DNA from: Pediococcus acidilactici
GTDB lineage: Bacteria; Bacillota; Bacilli; Lactobacillales; Lactobacillaceae
Assembly: GCA_024970065.1 (NCBI GenBank)
Contig: CP103908.1
Location: forward strand, 1-64,000
Direction: 5' to 3'
Length of the DNA: 64,000 nucleotides
Made by a program: the position numbers and the translations under genes. This document shows positions 44,975 through 55,204 of this stretch, piece by piece (position 1 is the stretch's first letter; each line of letters opens with the position of its first letter). Under the pieces are notes generated by a model. It was not told where the DNA came from and made no database searches. It saw only the letters and a list, made by a program, of their open reading frames with translations.

Positions 44975-47900
44975 ATGTCTAAAAGAAAAATATGGAACGT
45001 TAATGAGAAAAAGCATTATAAGATGTACAAAAACGGAAAGCAGTGGTTCTTTGCCGGAATGGGAATCGTTGCGGGTCTGTTTGGTGCCGGCTCGACGACG
45101 ATCGCCAGCGCGGATGAAACACCGAAGGGAGCTAACCTCGACCTTAGTAAGTCGAAACAACTCTTAGCAACCAAGACCAGCGCGACGATTCCGGGGTCCC
45201 AAAGTACCACGGGGTCGCAAACGGCTAATTCCGCGCATAACAGCGTTACAAACTCGACTTCCGCGACGAAGCAAGTTGACCAAACGAGCGCAAGCCAGTC
45301 GGCCAGCAAAGCGGCTTCGTTGAGTTTAAGCGAATCCATGAAGGCGAGCAAGGAAGCTTCGGCGAGCCTAAGTGAATCCGTAAAGGCGGCGCAGGCTGAC
45401 AGTATTCAGAAGGCAAGCGCCCAAAAAGCTAGTGAAGGGCACCCGGCTTCGAAGACCGCAAACGCGGCGGATAGTCAAAAGCAACCAACCAAGAAGACGA
45501 CCACCACTAGCGATCAGCACTCCACGACGGCTACCCCAAAGACGACCACCGCTAGTACCGCGCATAACCCACAAAATGGCTCGAATAGCGCGAACAGCAC
45601 CGCCGCAAAATCGACGACGAGCCAAGTTAACGACCAGAATTCCCAAAGTCTTTCCGCGTCGCTTTCGGCCGTGGAATCGACTAAGCAAAGCCAAGCTGCC
45701 AAAGAGGCCAAACAGTCGGTCTCAGCAAGTCAAAGCATGGCCGATTCGTTATCCAAGTCTGCCGATAAGTGGTCCTCAAATAGTTCCAAGGACTTTCCTT
45801 ATGGTAGAATAGATTCTTACCATGACGAAGAAACTGGGGATTCACTTTTACCAAGTGTTAAAGAGTATAATGATGGTGAAGAAGCATTACAAATTGCTGA
45901 ACCCAAGCCGATTGAGGGTTACGTAGTCGACTTTTCCCATTCCAAGATTCAAGCTGCGTTTAACGGTCGTGCAATTGACCAAGAAAACGGAGGCTCGTTC
46001 TACAAGGATAAGGTAGATTTTGAAAAAGCGGTAAATGATTTTGCAAGGAATGCCCATAGTATTGAAGAGATTAATAATTTCATCAAAAGCTCGAAGTGGT
46101 ACGATTGGTACATTACTAATCATGCTACCACGGGGGGTAGTTTAGTAAACTGGGGGATCGATTGGGCTTATATAAAGCAAGAAGACTTGATAGATATCAA
46201 AGGTAAGGACATCACTACCACTGTGGGTCATCCGAAATCAATAAGGGATGGGTTGGAATACTGGCATAATTCTGCTGGAGACCAGCCAGATGACTTGAAT
46301 GGACTTAGTTGGACTATTGATGATCATCCTGAATGGTGGAACGAAGTTGGTGACCATACAGTAGAGATTACTTATTTTGATTCAGCTACCTTTGAGAGCG
46401 TAAAAACGACTATCACTATCCATGTGGTCGATAAGGCTATTAATGTAACTGCCCATGGTGATACTGTTTATGAAGGTGCCCCTCAAGATATGGGCAAATT
46501 TATAGATGGTGCAATTGACTCTAATGGTAATACTGTAGAGTATAACCAAGACACTGCTAAAGACTTTGGTTGGGGTATGCAAACCAGCAACTGGTATCAC
46601 ACAGGAACTTATACAGTAAACGTAACCTATACTGACCCTAACACTAAAGAAACTGCTGTAACAACCATCACAATTACTGTTATAGCTAACAATGCAAAGG
46701 TTGAAGGCGATAATACAAACTACACAATGGGTAATCCCCATTTAACGATAAATGATTTGCTCCCTAACCTTACCCTTACTGAAGCTGACGGAACCACAGT
46801 GGAAGATCCGGCTAAAGCTTTAGAAGACGGTCGATTGTCTGCGCCACATTTGGAAAGCGAAGTAGATTGGAACCACCCCGGTACTTACTCTGTTGTAGTT
46901 AATTACACAGATCCGCTAAGTGGAAAAGTAGTAACTGGTGAGGTTACTGTTACGGTAGTAGGTCAAGGGGTAATTGAAGCTGATAATGGAGAAACCTGGC
47001 AAGGTCAACCATTAAATCCTTCAGACGTGGTAACTGTGCTTAAGGATTCACATGGCCAAGACACTTTAGCTAGTGACATAAACAATGTAACTTGGAGTAA
47101 TATTGATTGGAACGTACCAGGAAAACATGAAGGCGTAATACTTTCCTATACCGATCAGTACGGTGTCACGGTTACTACGACGATTACCATTACGGTTAAG
47201 GAAGACCACACTAATGTTGATGCTAATAATGGAACAACTACCGTAGGTAACGAGCTAGGTCTCGATGATATAGGTACTGTAATTACCGATGCAAATGGTA
47301 ACCAATACTCTGGCGACGAATTAAATGATTTAATTGCAAATGGTAGCCTCGAATCTACTATTGGCAACGTTAACTGGTCGGTAGCTGATGTTTACGAGGT
47401 TGAAATAACATATCAAGACCCAATCTCCAAAAAGACTGTAACCAAGACGGTCTGGATTACGGTCACGGATAACACCGATAGTATCAGTCGTTCGCAATCA
47501 AATGCGGATAGTGAAAGTAAGTCACGTTCGGACTCGGTTTCCGCTTCAACTTCCGGTTTCGACAGTGCAAGTAAGTCGATTTCGGATTCGATTTCCGGCT
47601 CAACTTCTGGTTTCGACAGTCAAAGTAAGTCGATTTCGGACTCGATTTCCGGCTCAACATCCGGTTTCGACAGTCAAAGTAAGTCGATTTCGGACTCGAT
47701 TTCCGGCTCAACCTCTGGTTTCGATAGTGCAAGTAAGTCGATTTCGGACTCGATTTCCGGTTCAACCTCAAGCGCAGATAGCGAAAGTAAGTCGATTTCC
47801 GCATCACTTTCTGGCTCAACGTCTGGTTTCGACAGTGCAAGTAAGTCGATTTCGGACTCGATTTCCGGTTCAACCTCAAGCGCAGATAGCGAAAGTAAGT

Positions 47901-50900
47901 CGATTTCGGACTCGATCTCAGGTTCAACATCTGGTTTCGATAGTGCAAGTAAGTCGATTTCGGACTCGATTTCCGGTTCAACCTCAAGCGCAGATAGCGA
48001 AAGTAAGTCGATTTCGGACTCAATCTCCGGTTCAACGTCCGGTGCGGATAGCGAAAGTAAGTCAGTTTCAGCCTCACTTTCCGGCTCAACGTCTGGTTTC
48101 GACAGTGCAAGTAAGTCGATTTCGGACTCGATTTCCGGTTCAACATCTGGTTTCGATAGTGCAAGTAAGTCGATTTCGGACTCGATTTCCGGTTCAACCT
48201 CAAGCGCAGATAGCGAAAGTAAGTCGATTTCGGACTCAATCTCCGGTTCAACGTCCGGTGCGGATAGCGAAAGTAAGTCAGTTTCCGCCTCACTTTCCGG
48301 CTCAACTTCTGGTTTCGACAGTGCAAGTAAGTCGATTTCGGACTCGATCTCTGGCTCAACATCAAGCGCAGATAGCGAAAGTAAGTCGATTTCGGACTCG
48401 ATTTCCGGTTCAACGTCCGGTGCGGATAGCGAAAGTAAGTCGGTTTCCGCCTCACTTTCCGGCTCAACATCTGGTTTCGACAGTGCAAGTAAGTCGATTT
48501 CGGACTCGATTTCCGGTTCAACGTCCGGTGCGGATAGCGAAAGTAAGTCGGTTTCCGCCTCACTTTCCGGCTCAACTTCTGGTTTCGACAGTGCAAGTAA
48601 GTCGATTTCGGACTCGATCTCAGGTTCAACATCAAGCGCAGATAGCGAAAGTAAGTCGATTTCGGACTCGATTTCCTGCTCAACCTCTGGTTTCGACAGT
48701 GCAAGTAAGTCGATTTCGGATTCGATCTCTGGCTCAACATCAAGCGCAGATAGCGAAAGTAAGTCGATTTCGGACTCAATCTCCGGTTCAACGTCCGGTG
48801 CTGATAGCGAAAGTAAGTCGGTTTCAGCCTCACTTTCTGGCTCAACGTCTGGTTTCGATAGTGCAAGTAAGTCAATTTCGGATTCAATCTCTGGCTCGAC
48901 ATCAAGCGTAGATAGTGAAAGTAAGTCAGTTTCGGCGTCACTTTCCGGCTCAACCTCTGGTTTCGACAGTGCAAGTAAGTCGATTTCGGATTCAATCTCT
49001 GGCTCGACATCAAGCGTAGATAGTGAAAGTAAGTCAGTCTCGGCGTCACTTTCCGGTTCAACTTCTGGCTACGACAGTGCAAGTAAGTCGGTTTCGACTT
49101 CGGTTTCTGACTCGGCTTCAGCTTCGACATCTGGTGCGGATAGTGAAAGTAAGTCAGTTTCGACCTCGGTTTCTGACTCGGCTTCAGCTTCGACGTCTGG
49201 TGCAGATAGTGAAAGCAAGTCAGTTTCGGCGTCACTTTCCGGCTCGACCTCTGGTTACGACAGTGCAAGTAAGTCAGTCTCAGCCTCACTTTCCGGTTCA
49301 ACGTCTGGTTTCGACAGTGCAAGTAAGTCGATTTCGGATTCAATCTCTGGCTCGACATCAAGCGTAGATAGTGAAAGTAAGTCAGTTTCGGCGTCACTTT
49401 CCGGTTCAACTTCTGGCTATGACAGCGCAAGCAAGTCAGTTTCGACCTCGATTTCTGATTCGGTTTCAGCTTCAACTTCGGGCTACGACAGTGCAAGTAA
49501 GTCGATTTCAGATTCAATCTCTGGCTCGACATCAAGCGTAGATAGTGAAAGTAAGTCAATTTCGGCGTCACTTTCCGGTTCAACGTCTGGTTTCGACAGT
49601 GCAAGTAAGTCAGTTTCGACCTCGATTTCTGATTCTGTCTCAGCTTCGACTTCGGGATATGACAGTGCAAGTAAGTCAGTTTCGACCTCGGTTTCTGACT
49701 CGGCTTCAGCTTCGACGTCTGGTGCAGATAGTGAAAGCAAGTCAGTTTCGGCGTCACTTTCCGGCTCGACCTCTGGTTACGACAGTGCAAGTAAGTCAGT
49801 CTCAGCCTCACTTTCCGGTTCAACGTCTGGTTTCGACAGTGCAAGTAAGTCGATTTCGGATTCAATCTCTGGCTCGACATCAAGCGTAGATAGTGAAAGT
49901 AAGTCAGTTTCGGCGTCACTTTCCGGTTCAACTTCTGGCTATGACAGCGCAAGCAAGTCAGTTTCGACATCGATTTCTGATTCGGTTTCAGCTTCAACTT
50001 CGGGCTACGACAGTGCAAGTAAGTCAGTTTCAGCCTCACTTTCCGGTTCAACGTCTGGTTTCGACAGTGCAAGTAAGTCGATTTCGGATTCAATCTCTGG
50101 CTCGACATCAAGCGTAGATAGTGAAAGTAAGTCAGTTTCGGCGTCACTTTCCGGTTCAACGTCTGGTTTCGACAGTGCAAGTAAGTCAGTTTCGACATCG
50201 ATTTCTGATTCTGTCTCAGCTTCGACTTCGGGATACGACAGTGCAAGTAAGTCGGTTTCGACCTCGGTTTCTGACTCGGCTTCAGCTTCGACATCTGGTG
50301 CAGATAGTGAAAGCAAGTCAGTTTCGGCGTCACTTTCCGGCTCGACCTCTGGTTACGACAGTGCAAGTAAGTCAGTCTCGGCGTCACTTTCCGGTTCAAC
50401 GTCTGGTTACGACAGTGCAAGTAAGTCGATTTCGGATTCAATCTCTGGCTCGACATCAAGCGTAGATAGTGAAAGTAAGTCAGTTTCGGCGTCACTTTCC
50501 GGTTCAACTTCTGGCTATGACAGCGCAAGCAAGTCAGTTTCGACATCGATTTCTGATTCTGTCTCAGCTTCGACTTCGGGATATGACAGCGCAAGCAAGT
50601 CAGTTTCGACATCGATTTCTGATTCGGTTTCAGCTTCAACTTCGGGCTACGACAGTGCAAGTAAGTCAGTTTCGACCTCGGTTTCTGACTCGGCTTCAGC
50701 TTCGACGTCTGGTGCGGATAGTGAAAGTAAGTCAGTTTCGGCGTCACTTTCCGGCTCGACCTCTGGTTACGACAGTGCAAGTAAGTCGATTTCGGATTCA
50801 ATCTCTGGCTCGACATCAAGCGTAGATAGTGAAAGTAAGTCAGTTTCGGCGTCACTTTCCGGCTCGACCTCTGGTTACGACAGTGCAAGCAAGTCAGTTT

Positions 50901-53900
50901 CGACCTCGATCTCTGATTCGGTATCTGCTTCAACGTCAGGCTATGACAGTGCAAGCAAGTCGATTTCGGCTTCACTTTCCGGCTCAACTTCGGGATATGA
51001 CAGTGCAAGCAAGTCAGTTTCGACCTCGATTTCTGATTCGGTTTCAGCTTCGACTTCGGGATATGACAGTGCAAGTAAGTCAGTTTCGACCTCGGTTTCT
51101 GACTCGGCTTCAGCTTCGACGTCTGGAGCAGATAGTGAAAGCAAGTCAGTTTCGGCTTCACTTTCCGGCTCAACCTCTGGTTACGACAGTGCAAGTAAGT
51201 CAGTTTCGGCTTCACTTTCCGGCTCGACCTCTGGTTACGACAGTGCAAGCAAGTCAGTTTCGACCTCGATTTCTGATTCGGTTTCAGCTTCGACGTCTGG
51301 AGCAGATAGTGAAAGTAAGTCAGTTTCGGCTTCACTCTCCGGTTCGACCTCTGGTTACGACAGTGCAAGTAAGTCGATTTCGGCTTCACTCTCTGGCTCG
51401 ACATCAAGCGTAGATAGTGAAAGTAAGTCAGTTTCAGCCTCACTCTCCGGCTCGACCTCTGGCTACGACAGTGCAAGCAAGTCAGTTTCGACCTCGATTT
51501 CTGATTCGGTTTCAGCTTCGACTTCGGGATATGACAGTGCAAGTAAGTCAGTTTCGACCTCGGTTTCTGACTCGGCTTCAGCTTCGACGTCTGGTGCAGA
51601 TAGTGAAAGCAAGTCAGTTTCGGCTTCACTTTCCGGCTCAACCTCTGGTTACGACAGTGCAAGCAAGTCAGTTTCTGCATCACTTTCCGGTTCAACTTCT
51701 GGCTATGACAGCGCAAGCAAGTCAGTTTCGACCTCGATTTCTGATTCGGTTTCAGCTTCGACTTCGGGATATGACAGTGCAAGTAAGTCAGTTTCGACCT
51801 CGGTTTCTGACTCGGCTTCAGCTTCGACGTCTGGAGCAGATAGTGAAAGTAAGTCAGTTTCGGCTTCACTCTCTGGATCGACTTCTGGTTACGACAGTGC
51901 AAGCAAGTCGATTTCGGCATCGAAGTCAGAATCAAACGACATTGATAGTCGTTCAATATCTGCTTCAACTTCTGGCTACGACAGCGCAAGCAAATCGATT
52001 TCAGCCTCACTCTCAGGCTCAACCTCAAGTGTAGATAGTGAAAGTAAGTCGGTTTCGGCTTCACTTTCCGGCTCAACCTCTGGTTACGACAGTGCAAGCA
52101 AGTCAGTTTCGACATCGATCTCTGATTCGGTATCTGCTTCAACGTCAGGCTATGACAGTGCAAGCAAGTCGATTTCGGCTTCACTTTCCGGCTCAACTTC
52201 GGGATATGACAGCGCAAGTAAGTCAGTTTCGACATCAGTCTCTGATTCAGTTTCAGCCTCAACGTCCGGTGCAGATAGTGAAAGTAAGTCAGTTTCGGCT
52301 TCACTTTCCGGCTCGACCTCTGGCTACGACAGTGCAAGCAAGTCGATTTCAGCTTCGATTTCTGGATCGACCTCAGGTGTAGATAGTGAAAGCAAGTCGG
52401 TTTCGGCTTCACTTTCCGGCTCAACCTCTGGTTATGACAGTGCAAGCAAGTCGATTTCAGCCTCACTCTCCGGCTCAACGTCAGGCTATGACAGTGCAAG
52501 TAAATCAGTTTCGACATCGATCTCTGATTCAGTTTCAGCCTCAACGTCCGGTGCAGATAGTGAAAGTAAGTCAGTTTCAGCCTCACTCTCCGGCTCAACG
52601 TCAGGCTACGACAGTGCAAGCAAGTCAGTTTCGACATCGATCTCTGATTCGGTATCTGCTTCAACGTCAGGCTATGACAGTGCAAGCAAGTCGATTTCGA
52701 CATCGATCTCTGATTCGGTATCTGCTTCAACATCTGGTTACGACAGTGCAAGCAAGTCGATTTCAACATCGAAGTCAGAATCAAACGACATTGATAGTCG
52801 TTCAATATCTGCTTCAACGTCTGGTTACGACAGTGCAAGCAAGTCGATTTCAACATCGAAGTCAGAATCAAACGACATTGATAGTCGTTCAATATCTGCT
52901 TCAACGTCTGGTTACGATAGTGCAAGCAAGTCAATTTCAGCTTCACTCTCAGGTTCGACCTCTGGCTATGACAGTACAAGCAAGTCAATTTCGGCCTCAC
53001 TTTCAGGCTCAACATCGGGCTATGACAGTGCAAGTAAATCAGTTTCGACATCAGTCTCTGATTCGGTATCTGATTCAACATCTGGTTACGACAGTGCAAG
53101 CAAGTCGATTTCGACATCGAAGTCAGAATCAAATGACGTAGATAGTCGTTCAACATCTGAATCAACTTCCGGCTACGATAGCGCAAGTAAGTCGATTTCG
53201 ACATCGAAGTCAGAATCAAATGATGTAGATAGTCGTTCAACATCTGAATCAACCTCGGGCTACGACAGTGTAAGCAAGTCAATTTCGACATCGAAGTCAG
53301 AATCAAACGACATTGACAGTCGCTCAACATCGGCTTCAATTTCTGATTCGGGCAGCGGTTCAAATAGTGGCTCAACCTCTGACTCAGACAACAACGGTTC
53401 GAATAGCGGTTCAAACTCTGACTCAGACAATAACGGTTCGAATAGCGGTTCAAACTCTGATTCAGACAACAATGGCTCGAATAGCGGTTCAAACTCTGAT
53501 TCAGACAACAATGGCTCGAATAGCGGCTCAAACTCTGATTCAGACAACAATGGTTCGAACAACGGTTCAGGTTCTGATTCGACGGATAACCATAACCACC
53601 ATTCAGGCGATGGTTCTGATTCTAACTCTGATTCAAATAACAATGATTCAGATAATGGATCGGATAACGGCTCGAACTCCGATTCGAATAACGGCGGATC
53701 GGACAACGGTTCCGGCGACAACTCGAATAACGGTGGTTCAGACAACGGTTCCGGCGACAATTCGAACAACGGCGGATCGGATAACGGTTCTGGCGACAAC
53801 TCGAATAACGGCGGTTCAGACAACGGTTCCGGCGACAACTCGAACAACGGTGGCTCGGACAATGGCTCAGGTGATAACTCGAACAATGGTGGTTCTGGCA

Positions 53901-54274
53901 ACAATGGCGGAACAGACCAAGGCAATGGTTCGAACGGATCCGGTGATGGAACATGGAATGGCGGTGCTGGCAACGGTACTGGTGATGGTAGTGGTATTAA
54001 CGGCGGTACAGGCAATGCCGGAAACGGTGGTACTAGCGTAGTTGATACTGGATACCAACCAGGTAGCGGCCAAGGCAATGGCAGTGTAGACCTTACCCAA
54101 GATAACGGTGGCAATACGAACGGTGCTAGTGATACAAATAGCGCAGAACGCCTACCACAAACTGGTGAGGAAGATAATGCTAGTGCTCGTGCAGCTGGTA
54201 CAGTCGGCCTAGTTGGCGGATTGTTAGGACTCTTTGCTCTTGGTAAGAAGCGTAAACGTCATGACGAAGAATAG
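44975..54274 (+). CDS. Giant serine-rich repeat surface adhesin with LPQTG anchor
   Basis: A 3099-residue wall protein. The KxYKxGKxW signal (KMYKNGKQW) leads to a cut near ASA-DE (about 46). A first Ser/Thr/Ala-rich region (50-275), a unique segment (275-405) and five Ig-like modules (about 405-835, each ending in a TVT-type strand) form the binding part. Residues about 837-2788 are Ser-rich repeats, followed by Asp/Asn/Ser/Gly repeats (2790-2985), then LPQTG at 3060-3064, a hydrophobic segment and KKRKRHDEE. Such SRR proteins are O-glycosylated and exported by SecA2/SecY2 in relatives; those genes are not in this window. The start is ATG 44975; the ATG at 44963 lies in the ribosome site. 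Confidence 0.92.
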   Translation: MSKRKIWNVNEKKHYKMYKNGKQWFFAGMGIVAGLFGAGSTTIASADETPKGANLDLSKSKQLLATKTSATIPGSQSTTGSQTANSAHNSVTNSTSATKQVDQTSASQSASKAASLSLSESMKASKEASASLSESVKAAQADSIQKASAQKASEGHPASKTANAADSQKQPTKKTTTTSDQHSTTATPKTTTASTAHNPQNGSNSANSTAAKSTTSQVNDQNSQSLSASLSAVESTKQSQAAKEAKQSVSASQSMADSLSKSADKWSSNSSKDFPYGRIDSYHDEETGDSLLPSVKEYNDGEEALQIAEPKPIEGYVVDFSHSKIQAAFNGRAIDQENGGSFYKDKVDFEKAVNDFARNAHSIEEINNFIKSSKWYDWYITNHATTGGSLVNWGIDWAYIKQEDLIDIKGKDITTTVGHPKSIRDGLEYWHNSAGDQPDDLNGLSWTIDDHPEWWNEVGDHTVEITYFDSATFESVKTTITIHVVDKAINVTAHGDTVYEGAPQDMGKFIDGAIDSNGNTVEYNQDTAKDFGWGMQTSNWYHTGTYTVNVTYTDPNTKETAVTTITITVIANNAKVEGDNTNYTMGNPHLTINDLLPNLTLTEADGTTVEDPAKALEDGRLSAPHLESEVDWNHPGTYSVVVNYTDPLSGKVVTGEVTVTVVGQGVIEADNGETWQGQPLNPSDVVTVLKDSHGQDTLASDINNVTWSNIDWNVPGKHEGVILSYTDQYGVTVTTTITITVKEDHTNVDANNGTTTVGNELGLDDIGTVITDANGNQYSGDELNDLIANGSLESTIGNVNWSVADVYEVEITYQDPISKKTVTKTVWITVTDNTDSISRSQSNADSESKSRSDSVSASTSGFDSASKSISDSISGSTSGFDSQSKSISDSISGSTSGFDSQSKSISDSISGSTSGFDSASKSISDSISGSTSSADSESKSISASLSGSTSGFDSASKSISDSISGSTSSADSESKSISDSISGSTSGFDSASKSISDSISGSTSSADSESKSISDSISGSTSGADSESKSVSASLSGSTSGFDSASKSISDSISGSTSGFDSASKSISDSISGSTSSADSESKSISDSISGSTSGADSESKSVSASLSGSTSGFDSASKSISDSISGSTSSADSESKSISDSISGSTSGADSESKSVSASLSGSTSGFDSASKSISDSISGSTSGADSESKSVSASLSGSTSGFDSASKSISDSISGSTSSADSESKSISDSISCSTSGFDSASKSISDSISGSTSSADSESKSISDSISGSTSGADSESKSVSASLSGSTSGFDSASKSISDSISGSTSSVDSESKSVSASLSGSTSGFDSASKSISDSISGSTSSVDSESKSVSASLSGSTSGYDSASKSVSTSVSDSASASTSGADSESKSVSTSVSDSASASTSGADSESKSVSASLSGSTSGYDSASKSVSASLSGSTSGFDSASKSISDSISGSTSSVDSESKSVSASLSGSTSGYDSASKSVSTSISDSVSASTSGYDSASKSISDSISGSTSSVDSESKSISASLSGSTSGFDSASKSVSTSISDSVSASTSGYDSASKSVSTSVSDSASASTSGADSESKSVSASLSGSTSGYDSASKSVSASLSGSTSGFDSASKSISDSISGSTSSVDSESKSVSASLSGSTSGYDSASKSVSTSISDSVSASTSGYDSASKSVSASLSGSTSGFDSASKSISDSISGSTSSVDSESKSVSASLSGSTSGFDSASKSVSTSISDSVSASTSGYDSASKSVSTSVSDSASASTSGADSESKSVSASLSGSTSGYDSASKSVSASLSGSTSGYDSASKSISDSISGSTSSVDSESKSVSASLSGSTSGYDSASKSVSTSISDSVSASTSGYDSASKSVSTSISDSVSASTSGYDSASKSVSTSVSDSASASTSGADSESKSVSASLSGSTSGYDSASKSISDSISGSTSSVDSESKSVSASLSGSTSGYDSASKSVSTSISDSVSASTSGYDSASKSISASLSGSTSGYDSASKSVSTSISDSVSASTSGYDSASKSVSTSVSDSASASTSGADSESKSVSASLSGSTSGYDSASKSVSASLSGSTSGYDSASKSVSTSISDSVSASTSGADSESKSVSASLSGSTSGYDSASKSISASLSGSTSSVDSESKSVSASLSGSTSGYDSASKSVSTSISDSVSASTSGYDSASKSVSTSVSDSASASTSGADSESKSVSASLSGSTSGYDSASKSVSASLSGSTSGYDSASKSVSTSISDSVSASTSGYDSASKSVSTSVSDSASASTSGADSESKSVSASLSGSTSGYDSASKSISASKSESNDIDSRSISASTSGYDSASKSISASLSGSTSSVDSESKSVSASLSGSTSGYDSASKSVSTSISDSVSASTSGYDSASKSISASLSGSTSGYDSASKSVSTSVSDSVSASTSGADSESKSVSASLSGSTSGYDSASKSISASISGSTSGVDSESKSVSASLSGSTSGYDSASKSISASLSGSTSGYDSASKSVSTSISDSVSASTSGADSESKSVSASLSGSTSGYDSASKSVSTSISDSVSASTSGYDSASKSISTSISDSVSASTSGYDSASKSISTSKSESNDIDSRSISASTSGYDSASKSISTSKSESNDIDSRSISASTSGYDSASKSISASLSGSTSGYDSTSKSISASLSGSTSGYDSASKSVSTSVSDSVSDSTSGYDSASKSISTSKSESNDVDSRSTSESTSGYDSASKSISTSKSESNDVDSRSTSESTSGYDSVSKSISTSKSESNDIDSRSTSASISDSGSGSNSGSTSDSDNNGSNSGSNSDSDNNGSNSGSNSDSDNNGSNSGSNSDSDNNGSNSGSNSDSDNNGSNNGSGSDSTDNHNHHSGDGSDSNSDSNNNDSDNGSDNGSNSDSNNGGSDNGSGDNSNNGGSDNGSGDNSNNGGSDNGSGDNSNNGGSDNGSGDNSNNGGSDNGSGDNSNNGGSGNNGGTDQGNGSNGSGDGTWNGGAGNGTGDGSGINGGTGNAGNGGTSVVDTGYQPGSGQGNGSVDLTQDNGGNTNGASDTNSAERLPQTGEEDNASARAAGTVGLVGGLLGLFALGKKRKRHDEE
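47550..53340 (+). repeat. 54-bp (18-codon) tandem serine-rich coding repeats with 66-bp variants
   Basis: About one hundred units of the form SGxDSASKSISDSISGST (18 codons), mixed with 22-codon units (SKSVSTSVSDSASAST plus SGADSE). Ser codons are mainly TCG/TCA/TCC at fixed positions and AGT/AGC at others. Long blocks recur almost unchanged at offsets of 522 and 576 bp (starts near 49366, 49888 and 50464), so there is a higher-order repeat. Confidence 0.9.
53385..53905 (+). repeat. Asp/Asn/Gly/Ser coding repeats before the anchor
   Basis: Five SDSDNNGSNSGSN-type units, then five units of GGSDNGSGDNSNN (39 bp period, about 53690-53885). The composition differs from the Ser-rich region and probably forms the wall-spanning stalk. 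Confidence 0.85.
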
Positions 54275-54361
54275 TCATCGACTTTAAAGCTATAAACCAA
54301 GTTAACAGTTCTTAACCAAAGTTCATTAACCAGCCTTTAAAAGGCAGATCAAGTTTCAGAA

Positions 54362-54416
54362 AAATATCTGTTGTTAGTAATAGGTACGCCTATTGCTAGC
54401 GGCAGGTATTTTTTTG
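54362..54416 (+). terminator. Terminator of the serine-rich gene
   Basis: 22-bp stem in which the left arm differs from the exact complement only by C-to-T changes that keep G-U pairs, with loop TACG and seven T. Stable only in the plus-strand RNA. Confidence 0.9.
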
Positions 54417-54418
54417 TG

Positions 54419-54490
54419 GGCTCTTCGTCAACTGTTGTTGGTGAATTAAATTTTGAAAGCCCTAATCACTTGGTGATTAGGGCTTTTTTA
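54419..54490 (-). mobile_element. ISL3-like element terminus with hairpin
   Basis: GGGCTCTTCGTCAACTGTTG resembles recalled ISL3-family terminal repeats. Next to it is the hairpin GCCCTAATCAC-TTG-GTGATTAGGGC (54459-54483). No matching terminal repeat was found on the other side. Confidence 0.6.
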
Positions 54491-54944
54491 GTATGTATGC
54501 GGAAAACGTAAAGTACTCTAATCCTAAACTTAAAAAAACTTCGGTAGCCAAAACCAGCTCTTTTAATAGCTTTAATTTTATTATTTAATCCTTCTAAAGG
54601 TCCATTTGAGTGTTGTGTGACGATATGGAACTTATCTACGATAACAACCGCATTTGGAAAGATGGTTTTAGTCAACTTTGGGTAAGTATAGTTCATATCT
54701 GTGACAATGATTTTGACATTTTTCCTAGCTGCTAGATCATAACGTTTAAAGTGTCTTTCAAGCGAATAACTCCATCACATTTTCGAGCACCATTTTTAAT
54801 TTTTATATGATTATCATCTATACCTAACAAAAGCTTAGTAGCATCATCGCACATAAGGACATTCACTTCTTTCTGAAAATCTTCGTCGTGGTTGATTTTT
54901 TCTGAACGGACAGTGAGTGTCCGTTTTTTTATATACCTAAGCAT
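54466..54944 (-). pseudogene. ISL3 family transposase, decayed (N- and C-terminal fragments)
   Basis: On the minus strand 54944-54732 encodes an N-terminal piece (DDATKLLLGIDDNHIKI) and 54696-54466 a C-terminal piece with FPNAVVIVDKFHIVTQH and NGPLEGLNNKIKAIKRAGFGY, both typical of ISL3 (DDE) transposases. Some 250-300 central residues are absent, so the gene is dead by internal deletion. It sits between the serine-rich gene and the adhesin-head gene, a trace of rearrangement in the surface-protein island. Confidence 0.8.
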
Positions 54945-55108
54945 ACAAAAAATCTGTCATCAGCAATAGATATTGTAGAACCCAAATAATCGAATGAATG
55001 GTTTTGGTGATTAACGGGAATGCCTTTGTAATTGGGTTGTGAAAAATCTAACCAAATCAAATTATTTTACGCGTATTGTTTGACAATTAAATCCCACATA
55101 GATTATCA

Positions 55109-55122
55109 TGAAAGCGTTATCA
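55109..55122 (+). promoter_or_regulatory. Perfect cre match before the adhesin-head gene
   Basis: TGAAAGCGTTATCA fits the CcpA consensus TGWAANCGNTNWCA at every position. It lies 83 bp upstream of the ATG at 55205. Confidence 0.65.
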
Positions 55123-55204
55123 ATAATCGGTAAATGCATGCGGTAGATTATGTGTAACGAAAGATTTCAATAACTTTAAATTAATGATTAGAGGAGGTTT
55201 CCAA

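Noticed and set aside
47550..53340. CRISPR-like array
   Set aside because: Regular spacing and repeats are present, but the 'spacers' are also repeats, all in one reading frame coding for Ser-rich units, and no cas genes are nearby.
47484..53531. A 2015-codon open frame on the minus strand, antisense to the serine-rich repeats
   Set aside because: It arises from codon bias and the 54-bp period of the repeats, which keep stops out of that frame. It has no ribosome site, no plausible composition (Arg/Cys/His/Leu-rich low complexity) and lies entirely inside a well-supported gene.
54960..55100. Second terminal repeat of the ISL3 relic
   Set aside because: I looked for a complement of GGCTCTTCGTCAACTGTTG upstream of the transposase fragment and found none; the end seems lost.
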